Part shown: piece by piece, positions 1 to 7,813 of the stretch
Layout: each line of letters starts with the position of its first letter
Numbering within the stretch: position 1 is the first letter of the stretch
NCBI RefSeq assembly: GCF_000756615.1
Contig: NZ_CP009288.1
Span: 2,976,001 to 3,040,000, forward strand
Direction: 5' to 3'
Length of the DNA stretch: 64,000 nt
Source: Paenibacillus durus
GTDB taxonomy: Bacteria > Bacillota > Bacilli > Paenibacillales > Paenibacillaceae
Translations under genes and position numbers: made by a program
Notes under the pieces: model-generated
Told to the model about the DNA's origin: nothing
What the model saw: the letters and a program-made list of their open reading frames with translations, nothing else
Databases searched by the model: none

Positions 1-839
1 TCAACCCGGCAGGAAGCGTAAAGGACCGGATTGGATATGCGATGATCAAGGATGCGGAGGAACAGGGCCTGATCGGACCTGGGACCGTTCTGATAGAGCC
101 TACAAGCGGTAATACCGGAATCGCGCTTGCTTTTGTAGCTGCGGCTCGCGGATACCGGCTGATCCTGACGATGCCGGACACGATGAGTATAGAGCGACGC
201 AATCTGCTGAAGGCGCTGGGCGCGGAGCTGGTACTGACTCCCGGCGCGGAGGGCATTAAGGGTTCTGTCCGCAAGGCGGAAGCGCTGGCGGCGGTTACCC
301 CGAATTCGTTCATTCTGCAGCAGTTCAACAATTCGGCCAACCCTAAAATCCACCGTCAGACGACTGCCGAGGAAATCTGGCGGGATACAGACGGGAAAGT
401 AGATATCTTCGTCAGCGGAGTCGGAACCGGGGGAACGATAACCGGAGTAGGAGAAGTCCTGAAAGAACGGAATCCGAATGTGCAGATTGTGGCTGTCGAG
501 CCGTTTGACTCCCCGGTTCTCTCGGGCGGAAATCCGGGTCCGCATAAAATTCAGGGACTTGGCGCCGGATTCGTTCCGCTCATTCTGAACCGTGAAATCA
601 TCGACGAGGTGTACAAGGTACGGAACGAAGAAGCACTGGAAACGGCGCGGGAATTGGCGAGCACGGAAGGGCTGCTGGTTGGCATCTCCTCGGGCGCGGC
701 CGTCTTTGCAGCCTCTCAGCTGGCTAAACGCAAAGAGAATAGAGGCAAAAATATTGTCGTGCTGCTGCCGGATACCGGCGAACGCTACTTATCGACCGTG
801 TTGTTTCAGGAACCGGCGCAGACAGGAGGTTTATCATGA
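1..839 (+). CDS. cysK: Cysteine synthase (O-acetylserine sulfhydrylase), 5' end outside window
   Basis: PLP enzyme that makes cysteine from O-acetylserine and sulfide. The reading frame is already open at base 3, so the gene starts upstream of the window. The PLP-lysine motif NPAGSVKDR is coded at about 3-29. It is followed by TSGNTGIAL (substrate loop), VGTGGTITG (PLP phosphate site) and GISSGAA. The C-terminal RYLSTVLF is typical of CysK. The stop TGA overlaps the ATG of the next gene (ATGA), with AGGAGGT just before it, so translation is probably coupled to the nitrogenase-like gene. A close family alternative is the O-acetylserine-dependent cystathionine beta-synthase MccA; the missing N-terminus prevents a firm choice. 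Its position heading a reductase/transport operon suggests that sulfide is a product to be captured (inference). Confidence 0.9.
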   Translation, partial: NPAGSVKDRIGYAMIKDAEEQGLIGPGTVLIEPTSGNTGIALAFVAAARGYRLILTMPDTMSIERRNLLKALGAELVLTPGAEGIKGSVRKAEALAAVTPNSFILQQFNNSANPKIHRQTTAEEIWRDTDGKVDIFVSGVGTGGTITGVGEVLKERNPNVQIVAVEPFDSPVLSGGNPGPHKIQGLGAGFVPLILNREIIDEVYKVRNEEALETARELASTEGLLVGISSGAAVFAASQLAKRKENRGKNIVVLLPDTGERYLSTVLFQEPAQTGGLS

Positions 840-2176
840 GCAAAGTAATTGAAAGACCGCGATATGTATGCGCCCTTGGCGGCGCGATCGGCACCATCCA
901 GTCACTGCCCCGGGCGATTCCGATTCTTCATTCCTCTTCCGGGTGCGGCGGAAATCTGGCAGGAGCCTTAAGCGGAGCTTCGGGATATAACGGCGGCAAT
1001 TATTGCGGCGGTCAGGCGCTCCCAAGCTCCAACGTATCCGAGCGGGACATCGTGTTCGGCGGCGAAGGCCGGCTGCAGGAGCAGATCGAGAACACGCTGA
1101 AGGTAATGGACGGGGATTTATATTTTGTAGTTACGGGCTGCATGGTTGAAATGATCGGCGACAATGTTCATGCGGTAACCAAACGCTTCAAGGGCGGGGA
1201 CTTGCCGGTGCTGGCAGCGGAAACAGTCAGCTTCAAAGGAAATTCCTATTACGGTTATGAGCTGGTCCTTGAGACTTTATTCCGCGATTTTGTGGAAAAG
1301 ACTACGGAAAAAGACGCCAAGACGGTCAATTTGTGGGGTGTTGTTCCGATGCAGGACGTGTTCTGGAAAGGCAATCTCGGTGTGCTGAAGAATCTGCTTA
1401 AGAAGCTGGGAATCGAGACCAATACTTTCTTCGGCCAAGGCGAGACTTTAGACAATCTGAAAAATGCCGCCAAGGCAAGCCTCAACATCGTTGTGTCGGA
1501 CGCATACGGGATCGAAGCGGCCAAAGTATTCGAAGAGGTACACGGTGTTCCTTATCTGACAGTTCAATTGCCGGTTGGCGATCATGGCACCTCGCGTTTC
1601 CTCCGTACAGTGGGCAAGACTCTCGGCGTCGATGACATCAAAATCGAGAAATTGATCCAGGAAGAAAGAAAGGCGTATTACCCTTACCTGGAGCGTCTGG
1701 CCGATGTGTACAATGACCTCGATTTCCAGCGCTATGCTACCGTAGTCGGCGATCCCAATTACACACAGGCGTTGACGCGGTTTCTTGCCGACGATCTGGG
1801 CTGGCTGCCGGAGCTGGTTGTCATTACCGACATTTTGGCGGAGGAACAGAAGGAACGGGTTCTTGCTACGTTCGGCGAATACGAATCCGGGCTGCGTCCG
1901 GAAATTGTGTTCGATGAGGATGCTTCAAGTGTCGGCGGATACATCAACCGTCACTGGCCGCAGAACCAGGGGCAGAAATATTATAAAGGCTTTGCGCCCG
2001 GCGTTATTCTGGGAAGTGTTATGGAACGCGACACGGCGGAGCAATTCAAAGTGCCGCTTCTTTCGGTCACGTATCCAATCTCCAACCGTGTCGTGCTGAA
2101 CCGGGCTTATGCCGGATATACGGGCGGACTTACGCTTGCCGAGGATGTGCTGAGCCTGGTTGTTGCCCACCGGTAA
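836..2176 (+). CDS. Nitrogenase-like component 1, beta (NifK-like) subunit
   Basis: 446-residue member of the nitrogenase component-1 superfamily (NifD/K/E/N, Bch, Cfb, Mar). The three positions that ligate the P-cluster in NifK are cysteines here: C37 (SSSGCGGN), C57 (NYCGG) and C102 (VTGCMVEMIGDN). The VFGGEG motif typical of the beta side follows C57. It is shorter than NifK (about 520), lacking the N-terminal extension. It should pair with the next gene's product as an alpha2beta2 reductase fed by the NifH-like protein at 4733. NifN normally lacks the full cysteine set, which argues against a pure scaffold role. No NifB, NifV or NifX is present here, so dinitrogen reduction is unlikely. 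Substrate unknown; methylthio-alkane reductase (MarK) is the nearest described functional analogue I can suggest. Confidence 0.88.
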   Translation: MSKVIERPRYVCALGGAIGTIQSLPRAIPILHSSSGCGGNLAGALSGASGYNGGNYCGGQALPSSNVSERDIVFGGEGRLQEQIENTLKVMDGDLYFVVTGCMVEMIGDNVHAVTKRFKGGDLPVLAAETVSFKGNSYYGYELVLETLFRDFVEKTTEKDAKTVNLWGVVPMQDVFWKGNLGVLKNLLKKLGIETNTFFGQGETLDNLKNAAKASLNIVVSDAYGIEAAKVFEEVHGVPYLTVQLPVGDHGTSRFLRTVGKTLGVDDIKIEKLIQEERKAYYPYLERLADVYNDLDFQRYATVVGDPNYTQALTRFLADDLGWLPELVVITDILAEEQKERVLATFGEYESGLRPEIVFDEDASSVGGYINRHWPQNQGQKYYKGFAPGVILGSVMERDTAEQFKVPLLSVTYPISNRVVLNRAYAGYTGGLTLAEDVLSLVVAHR

Positions 2177-2221
2177 AAAGCGGATTTTTCTTAATCTTAT
2201 ACATTTAGGAGGTTTGCGAAA

Positions 2222-3760
2222 GTGGATTATATCAAACATAAAGTACCGCCGGTGCGTGAAGATCGCCTGATGGCTTGCCAAGCCTATGGAGGAACCTGTG
2301 GTGATCTGTCGAGAGATTCCAAGAAAGGCTGCCTTTATGCCAGCAAACGCACCTTCTCCCAGACCCAAGGCTGCCAGCTTAACCTAAGTCTCGGCATGAT
2401 CAGCTCGATGCGCGACGCGGTTATGGTCATTCACAGTCCGATAGGCTGCGGCGGCAATCTGATCCAGAATGCCGGGATTAATAAAGTATTTCAGAAGCTG
2501 CGTCAGGAATCGGCGGTTGGCCTGCGCTGGATTAACACGAATCTCAGCGAAGTGGATGTAATCAGCGGAGGCGAAGCGAAGCTGCGGCAGGCCGTGCTAA
2601 AAGCCGAGCGGGAATTCCGTCCAAGCGCTATTCTTGTATTTAACAGCTGTGTGCCGGCCCTGATCGGCGATGATATTGACGGTATCCTGGATGATCTGCA
2701 GAAGCAGGTATCGGCCAAAATCGTCCCCATTCACTGCGAAGGGTTCAAGACCAAAATTCAGGCAACTGCCTATGATTCCGTCTACCACGGTCTGATCCGC
2801 AATCTCGTCGGTGAAGACAATGATTCGCAGCCGGCTGTCGTTCGCACTCCGGAGGAGGAAGCCGAACACCAGGCTGTAATCAGCAAAACGGTTAATCTGC
2901 TCAATGTCGGTTCGATGAGCCGCATTGATGAGGAGGAACTGGTGCGGCTGCTGAAGGCGCTTGATCTCAACGTACGGATTCTACCTTCTTATTCGCATCC
3001 CGATGATTTTGTCTATGCTCATGAAGCGGCTCTCAATGTAAGCATCTGCGCAACGCATGATGATTATTTCGTGGAGCATTTCCAGCAAATGTACGGTATT
3101 CCTTATGTAATGCGGACGATTCCAATCGGTATCGCCAATACAAATAAATGGCTGCGCGATATCGCTTCCTTCTTCGGCATCGAAGAACAGGCCGAGAAAC
3201 TGATTGCCGCAGAGACGGCGGAGCTTAAGCAAGCGATTGAACCGTTTAAAGCTGAATTAAAAGGGAAAACGGCGTTTCTTACCGGCGGTGAGGTTCGGAT
3301 ATTGACCACAGCGGAGCTGCTGCATAATCTCGGATTTGAGATCCTGGGCCTCCGGGGCTATCATTTCGACAAATACGGCGAGATTCTCCTGGATGAATAT
3401 TTGGAAGATGTTCCGAATTCGGAAAAAGCGATCTTTAATATCGGTTCGGGCCAAGTGTTCGAGCAGGCCAATCTGCTCAGCAAGATCACTCCTGACTTAT
3501 TCGTCGGTCATATCGGCGTTAACGGCTCCGCAGCCAAGCAGGGATATCCGATCTTCCCGCTGTTTGGGCAAAGTGACGATTACCTTGGATACAAGGGCGT
3601 GTTTGAAGTAGCTGCACGGGTCAGCCGCATTTTGAAAAATCCGGCTTTCAATAAAAATCTTGGAAGCCATACGAGACTGCCTTACCGGGATAGCTGGTAT
3701 GAGCAGGACCCGTTCACGTATATTGACGATTCGGCTAGTGTAGCCGCCCGCATTGGATAA
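2222..3760 (+). CDS. Nitrogenase-like component 1, alpha (NifD-like) subunit
   Basis: 512-residue NifD-like catalytic subunit. It starts at GTG 2222 after AGGAGG. P-cluster cysteines are at C51 (TQGCQLN), C76 (SPIGCGGN) and C143 (NSCVPALIGDDI), with NifD-like spacing. The active-site cofactor cysteine of NifD (C275) has a clear equivalent at C276: LNVSICATHDDYF aligns with the LNLVHCYRSMNYI region and is followed by YGIP as in NifD. The homocitrate-side cofactor histidine (NifD H442) is not conserved: the segment PIFPLFGQSDDYLGYKG has no His. This suggests a nitrogenase-type FeS cofactor or variant rather than standard FeMo-co. BchN/ChlN is rejected because the P-cluster set is complete. A 45-bp gap separates it from the beta gene. 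Confidence 0.9.
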   Translation: MDYIKHKVPPVREDRLMACQAYGGTCGDLSRDSKKGCLYASKRTFSQTQGCQLNLSLGMISSMRDAVMVIHSPIGCGGNLIQNAGINKVFQKLRQESAVGLRWINTNLSEVDVISGGEAKLRQAVLKAEREFRPSAILVFNSCVPALIGDDIDGILDDLQKQVSAKIVPIHCEGFKTKIQATAYDSVYHGLIRNLVGEDNDSQPAVVRTPEEEAEHQAVISKTVNLLNVGSMSRIDEEELVRLLKALDLNVRILPSYSHPDDFVYAHEAALNVSICATHDDYFVEHFQQMYGIPYVMRTIPIGIANTNKWLRDIASFFGIEEQAEKLIAAETAELKQAIEPFKAELKGKTAFLTGGEVRILTTAELLHNLGFEILGLRGYHFDKYGEILLDEYLEDVPNSEKAIFNIGSGQVFEQANLLSKITPDLFVGHIGVNGSAAKQGYPIFPLFGQSDDYLGYKGVFEVAARVSRILKNPAFNKNLGSHTRLPYRDSWYEQDPFTYIDDSASVAARIG

Positions 3761-3778
3761 CAGAGAGGAGAATGGGAA

Positions 3779-4654
3779 ATGGCCGCAAATGAAGCGAAAA
3801 TAAAGGTGAGCGGGGTCACCCGCAGATATTCGATCCGGCTGAATAAAGATGAAGAGAAGAAGCAGTTTACCGCATTGCAGGACGTGGATTTGGAAGTAAG
3901 ACCCGGTGAGTTCCTGACCATCGTGGGACCCAGCGGCTGCGGAAAATCAACGCTGCTGGATCTAATAGCCGGGCTTGCCACACCGACGGAAGGCGAACTG
4001 TATATTGATGGCAAAAGAATTACCGGCCCCGCACTGGACCGGGGAATCGTTATGCAGGGCTACGCCTTATTTCCTTGGCGCACGGTTCGCCGCAATGTGG
4101 AGTTTGGTCTTGAAATCAAGAAGGTTCCGAAAAAAGACCGGAAAGCCATCAGCGACCGGTTTCTGGAGCTTGTCGGGTTAAGCAGTTATGCGGACCGTTA
4201 CCCGTATGAACTGTCGGGCGGGATGAAACAGCGGGTAGCCATTGCCCGGGCCCTGGCCTATGATCCTGAAGTTCTGCTTATGGACGAGCCGTTTGCGGCA
4301 GTGGATGCCCAGACCCGCGAGACGCTTCAGGATGAGCTGCTGCGGATCTGGGAACAGACCGGAAAGACGATTATTTTTGTCACCCACAGCATCGATGAAG
4401 CTGTCGCTCTTGCCGATCGTGTTGTGGTGATGTCGCCGAATCCCGGCAGGGTTCGCGAAATTGTTCCCGTTTCTCTGCCTCGTCCAAGAAGTGTAGGAGA
4501 TGTGCAATCGACCGCCGATTTCAGCTGGATCCGGCACCGGGTATGGGAGCTGCTGCAGGGAGAGACGGCCACAGCCAAACCGCCGGCCAAGCCAGCCGTG
4601 GCCCAAGCGCCGCTTGAGCTTGCCGAGCAGCTCTCCTCATCGGCGGCACTATAA
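3779..4654 (+). CDS. ABC transporter ATPase, NitT/TauT (SsuB/TauB) type
   Basis: 291-residue nucleotide-binding subunit. Walker A is GPSGCGKS (50-57), the ABC signature LSGGMKQ (145-151), Walker B VLLMDE (165-170) and the switch His is H203. The FPWRTVRRNV segment after the Q-loop is typical of the nitrate/sulfonate/taurine importer group. The start ATG is 9 bases after AGAGGAG and 18 bases after the nitrogenase-like gene. The C-terminal 40 residues are Ala/Pro-rich and beyond the usual fold. It probably energises the two permeases at 5852 and 7814 although nflH-like lies in between, an unusual interleaving of reductase and transporter genes. Substrate not deducible; a small anion or sulfonate is the family norm. 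Confidence 0.9.
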   Translation: MAANEAKIKVSGVTRRYSIRLNKDEEKKQFTALQDVDLEVRPGEFLTIVGPSGCGKSTLLDLIAGLATPTEGELYIDGKRITGPALDRGIVMQGYALFPWRTVRRNVEFGLEIKKVPKKDRKAISDRFLELVGLSSYADRYPYELSGGMKQRVAIARALAYDPEVLLMDEPFAAVDAQTRETLQDELLRIWEQTGKTIIFVTHSIDEAVALADRVVVMSPNPGRVREIVPVSLPRPRSVGDVQSTADFSWIRHRVWELLQGETATAKPPAKPAVAQAPLELAEQLSSSAAL

Positions 4655-4663
4655 TCCGGCAAG

Positions 4664-4687
4664 GGGATAACAGTAAGGCGTTATCCC
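4664..4687 (+). promoter_or_regulatory. Intercistronic hairpin before the NifH-like gene
   Basis: GGGATAAC (4664-4671) and GTTATCCC (4680-4687) form a perfect 8-bp stem with an 8-base loop. No T-run follows, so it is not a Rho-independent terminator. It may stabilise or process the mRNA to set a different level of the iron protein (inference); it could also be an operator. Confidence 0.5.
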
Positions 4688-4732
4688 ATTCCAATGTTCA
4701 AAATGCGTATAACAAAGAAGGAGTGCTACTTC

Positions 4733-5611
4733 ATGGCTAAAAAAATAAAACAAATCGCAATCTACGGCAAAGGGGGAATAGGAAAGTCAACGACAACCTC
4801 CAACATTAGTGCGGCACTGTCGGTGGCTGGCTATAAGGTAATGCAGTTCGGCTGCGATCCGAAGAGTGATTCGACCAACACGCTGCGCGGCGGCGAATAT
4901 ATTCCCACTGTGCTAGATACGTTAAGGGATAAGCAGATTGTAAGAGCGCATGACGTTATTTTTGAAGGGTTTAATGGAATTTACTGCGTGGAAGCGGGCG
5001 GTCCGGCTCCGGGTGTCGGCTGCGCGGGCAGAGGGATCATTACCTCCGTCTCTCTGCTGAAGCAGCAGAAAGTATTTGAAGAGCTTGATCTGGACTATGT
5101 CATTTATGATGTCCTTGGGGACGTAGTCTGCGGGGGATTTGCCGTTCCTGTACGGGAAGGCATTGCCGAGCATGTGTTTACGGTTACCTCCGCCGATTTT
5201 ATGGCACTATATGCGGCTAACAACCTTTTTAAAGGGATTCATAAATACTCTACCGAGGGCGGCGCCTTGCTTGGCGGGGTTATTGCCAATTCGATCAACG
5301 CTCCTTATGCCAAGGAGATCGTTGATGATTTCGTGGCCCGTACGCACACGCAGGTGATGGAGTATGTTCCGCGTTCGGTATCCGTGACGCAGGCTGAGCT
5401 GCAAGGGAAGACGACCATTGAAGCGGACCCTAACTCCAAACAGGCACAGATCTATAAATCGCTGGCCCAGAAAATCGTAGACCATACCGAGTCCAAAGTT
5501 CCGGTTCCTCTGGAAACGAGCGAACTGCGAGAATGGGCTTCCAATTGGGGCAAACAGCTGGTGGAATTGGAAACCGGCGTGTTATCTCCAGCGGCGGCGG
5601 GGAATTTGTAA
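4733..5611 (+). CDS. NifH-like iron protein (nitrogenase-type reductase)
   Basis: 292-residue ATP-dependent electron donor for the nitrogenase-like component 1. Walker A is YGKGGIGKSTT (11-21). The subunit-bridging [4Fe-4S] ligands are C97 (GVGCAGRG) and C133 (LGDVVCGGF), and R100, the ADP-ribosylation site of true NifH, is kept. The start is placed at ATG 4733 because AAGGAG (4718-4723) sits 9 bases before it; an upstream in-frame ATG at 4694 lacks a ribosome site and would add 13 non-family residues. BchL, ChlL and CfbC share the fold. The context with two complete P-cluster subunits makes a nitrogenase-like partner role the best reading. Confidence 0.92.
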   Translation: MAKKIKQIAIYGKGGIGKSTTTSNISAALSVAGYKVMQFGCDPKSDSTNTLRGGEYIPTVLDTLRDKQIVRAHDVIFEGFNGIYCVEAGGPAPGVGCAGRGIITSVSLLKQQKVFEELDLDYVIYDVLGDVVCGGFAVPVREGIAEHVFTVTSADFMALYAANNLFKGIHKYSTEGGALLGGVIANSINAPYAKEIVDDFVARTHTQVMEYVPRSVSVTQAELQGKTTIEADPNSKQAQIYKSLAQKIVDHTESKVPVPLETSELREWASNWGKQLVELETGVLSPAAAGNL

Positions 5612-5646
5612 TCTATCATTTGTAATTTATCATTTGTAATCTATCA
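5605..5646 (+). repeat. Three tandem 14-bp repeats at the NifH-like stop codon
   Basis: TTTGTAATCTATCA occurs at 5605-5618, 5619-5632 (one C to T change) and 5633-5646, head to tail. The first copy includes the last Leu codon and the TAA stop of the NifH-like gene. Possible operator array or slipped-strand repeat; function unknown. A weak -10-like TATACT follows a short distance downstream. Confidence 0.85.
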
Positions 5647-5683
5647 ATGGAATAATCGATATACTCTAAACCGACTTTTTAGG

Positions 5684-5829
5684 AAGAGGTTAAAATGACG
5701 CTTACCCGGCGCCGTTTTAACCTCTTTGTCTTTCAGGTGCAAATGCAGCAAGCTTCGTACTGCAACCCACTTTTCCAAAAGAGGTTAAGCAGCCGTTCCC
5801 CAACCGGCGAGCTTAACCTTTTTAATTTT
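5684..5829 (+). promoter_or_regulatory. Four-segment attenuator-like leader before the permease gene
   Basis: Segment 1, AAGAGGTTAAAA (5684-5695), pairs with segment 2, TTTTAACCTCTT (5715-5726), as a perfect 12-bp stem. Segment 3, AAAAGAGGTTAAGC (5777-5790), pairs with segment 4, GCTTAACCTTTTTA (5811-5824), followed by a U-rich tail: a terminator-like hairpin. Because segments 1 and 3 share AAGAGGTTAA, segment 2 can instead pair with segment 3 and open the terminator. This 1:2/3:4 versus 2:3 arrangement is the classic attenuator layout. Hairpin 1 also buries the ribosome site of the small ORF at 5695. The signal sensed is unknown. Confidence 0.65.
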
Positions 5830-5844
5830 TATAAAAGGGAGTGA
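5695..5844 (+). CDS. Possible 49-codon leader ORF over the attenuator
   Basis: ATG 5695 follows GGAAGAGG with 5-base spacing and runs to TGA 5842-5844, ending 7 bases before the permease ATG. The product is basic (starts MTLTRRRFNLF) with one Cys codon (SYCNP) near the middle and no recognised domain. Its translation would melt both hairpins, including the terminator-like one, and could couple ribosomes to the permease gene. It may be a chance ORF; no cluster of a single regulatory codon is obvious. Confidence 0.35.
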   Translation: MTLTRRRFNLFVFQVQMQQASYCNPLFQKRLSSRSPTGELNLFNFYKRE

Positions 5845-5851
5845 ATGTTAA

Positions 5852-6706
5852 ATGCCAGAGATCGACGATGGAACCAGGCTCCTGTCTTATCAGGGGGACC
5901 GGATTCATCATAAGTCTGTCCGCAAAAAGACCGCCGCCCTCACCATCCTAAAGGGTGCCGCCGAGAAATCCGTCATCATGCTGCTGATTATCTCGGCTTG
6001 GGAGGCGCTCCCGCGTCTTGGACTTGTTGATCCGTTCCTGCTGCCGCCGTTCAGCGAAGCCGTCAAAAGCCTGCTGCGCCTGTTCCAGTCGGGTGAGATG
6101 TTCCGGCATATCACTATAAGCCTTGGACGCTCGGGACTCGCATTTCTCGCTGCCGTTGTCTTCTCCATCCCGGTCGGCACCTTCATGGGCTGGAACAAAC
6201 GGATCGAGCAAATCATTGATCCGCTGCTTCAGGTATGCCGTAACACGTCGACTCTGGCTTTGTATCCTGTATTCATTCTTTTTTTCGGTCTGGGTGAGAC
6301 ATCGAAGATCGCTATCATCCTGTGGGGGACCGTATGGCCGATTCTGCTGAACACCATAGCCGGCGTAAAGGAAGCGGACCCGCTGCTCATTAAATCGGCG
6401 AGATCAATGGGCATTACCCGAACCGGATTATTTCTCAGGGTCGTATTGCCGATGGCGCTGCCCTCCATTCTGACAGGACTCCGTCTCAGCGCCGCTACCT
6501 CAATTCTGATGCTGGTGGCCGCCGAAATGCTTGGCGCGGACCGAGGGCTTGGGTTCATGATTTTTTATTACCAGGAGAGATACGCTATTCCCGAAATGTT
6601 CGGTGGCATCATCTTTATTTCCGTCTTGGGCGTCCTGATCAACTATCTTTTGGTTCATCTCGAGGGCAGGCTGACCCGCTGGAAAGAGCGGACAGTCAAA
6701 GGTTAG
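5852..6706 (+). CDS. ABC transporter permease, SsuC/TauC type (first copy)
   Basis: 284-residue inner-membrane permease of the NitT/TauT family. It has a short hydrophilic N-terminus, then about six membrane segments. The EAA-type cytoplasmic loop is in EADPLLIKSARSMGITRTGLFLRVVLP, and NTSTLALYPVFILFFGLGE is a family hallmark. It lies after the attenuator-like leader and 34 bases before the binding-protein gene. It is closely similar to the permease at 7814, so the pore may be a heterodimer of the two, or they may be two alternative pores sharing the one ATPase at 3779. Confidence 0.9.
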   Translation: MPEIDDGTRLLSYQGDRIHHKSVRKKTAALTILKGAAEKSVIMLLIISAWEALPRLGLVDPFLLPPFSEAVKSLLRLFQSGEMFRHITISLGRSGLAFLAAVVFSIPVGTFMGWNKRIEQIIDPLLQVCRNTSTLALYPVFILFFGLGETSKIAIILWGTVWPILLNTIAGVKEADPLLIKSARSMGITRTGLFLRVVLPMALPSILTGLRLSAATSILMLVAAEMLGADRGLGFMIFYYQERYAIPEMFGGIIFISVLGVLINYLLVHLEGRLTRWKERTVKG

Positions 6707-6740
6707 CAAGACTAGAACAGGAAAAGAGGGATAGGAGAGC

Positions 6741-7763
6741 ATGCTGAATCTAAAAAGAATCAGACCTGTGAAACCGATTGCACTGCGAGCGCTTCTCTTG
6801 TTGACGACCGGAGCGACCATCCTTGCGGGTTGCGGCAATGACACGGATTCCGCGAAAGCCGGAAGTTCTGGAGAACAATTGGATGTCGTGCGCCTGGCCA
6901 CACCGACCAATCTGACCGGCATCTCCACCTACTATGTGGCTGATGAGCTGGGATTTGCGAAGGATGCCGGACTGAAATTCGACTTTATCGGAGCCGTTGA
7001 ACCCGGACAGTTGGTTGCGTCGGTAGTCGCGGGTAAGCTTGATGTCGGCGGCGCGCATATCAATCGCACCATTGCCGGGATCAGCGCAGGAGCCAAAATC
7101 AAGGCGGTTGTAGCCCAGACCGAAACGACCGAGGCCGTTCCGCATATGAGCTTCGTAACCACCAAAGACAGCCCGATCAAGTCAGCGGCGGATATTGTCG
7201 GCAAGAAGGTGGGTATCTCCAAATTTGGCGGCTGCAATGAGTATACGCCTTATGCTTATCTGCTGAAAAATGGCATTAAGGACCCCAAAGGCAAATTCGA
7301 AATTGTCATTGCGCCCGAAATCAAGCTGGAGCAGGCGCTGCTGCAGGGCGATGTCGATCTTATCGGTCTGCATGAGAATCCGTCGACAATTATCAAGCGC
7401 GGCAATTTGAGAGTCGTCTTCACAGATTATGACGTCTGGAACACCATCGGAGGCGCCACACCTCTCTATTTCTCTCAGAAATTCATCAAGGAGAAGCCGG
7501 ATGTGGTTAGACGCTTCGTGGATGTCATCAGCAAGACCAATGATTATGTCAATGCGAATCCGGAAAAAGCGATTGAGATTACGGCGAAGCGAGGCGATAT
7601 TGATCCGGCCAAAATCAGGGCGAACTATTACGCCCCCCACGGTGAAATCAAAGAGGAATCGGCACAGGTCTGGATCGACCTGTTGACGAAGTTCAATGAG
7701 ATCAAGCCGGGCATCAAGCCTGAGGATATTTTCACCAACGAATTCAACGATACGCTGAAATGA
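6741..7763 (+). CDS. Substrate-binding lipoprotein, NitT/TauT (SsuA-like) family
   Basis: 340-residue extracytoplasmic binding protein. It has a signal peptide with lipobox LAGC, so the lipidated cysteine is C31. The mature part has the periplasmic-binding fold of the NMT1/SsuA group: an early STYYVADELGFAKDAGLKF segment, then GKLDVGGAHINR and VGKKVGISKFG. The start ATG 6741 follows AGGAGAG. It lies between two permease genes. Sequence alone does not tell the ligand; nitrate, sulfonate, taurine, aromatic acids and thiamin precursors are all bound within this fold. The operon link to cysteine synthase favours an organosulfur ligand (inference). Confidence 0.9.
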   Translation: MLNLKRIRPVKPIALRALLLLTTGATILAGCGNDTDSAKAGSSGEQLDVVRLATPTNLTGISTYYVADELGFAKDAGLKFDFIGAVEPGQLVASVVAGKLDVGGAHINRTIAGISAGAKIKAVVAQTETTEAVPHMSFVTTKDSPIKSAADIVGKKVGISKFGGCNEYTPYAYLLKNGIKDPKGKFEIVIAPEIKLEQALLQGDVDLIGLHENPSTIIKRGNLRVVFTDYDVWNTIGGATPLYFSQKFIKEKPDVVRRFVDVISKTNDYVNANPEKAIEITAKRGDIDPAKIRANYYAPHGEIKEESAQVWIDLLTKFNEIKPGIKPEDIFTNEFNDTLK

Positions 7764-7813
7764 TCCGTCCTGCCTGTCCTGCTCTACACCAATAAGGAAA
7801 GGAAGGTCCGTCA

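Noticed and set aside
836..3760. Dark-operative protochlorophyllide or chlorin reductase, or CfbD of F430 synthesis
   Set aside because: The complete three-Cys sets in both subunits and the C276 cofactor Cys do not fit, and no tetrapyrrole-pathway genes are in the block.
836..5611. A true dinitrogen-fixing nitrogenase (nifHDK)
   Set aside because: The cofactor His is missing, order and context differ (cysK, importer, activases), and no nifB/E/N/X/V is nearby.
836..5611. Firm naming as methylthio-alkane reductase (marHDK)
   Set aside because: Function fits the cysK context, but I cannot align to MarDK here and the archerase genes are not part of that described operon; left unnamed.
5605..5646. 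CRISPR repeats
   Set aside because: The 14-bp units are directly adjacent without spacers.
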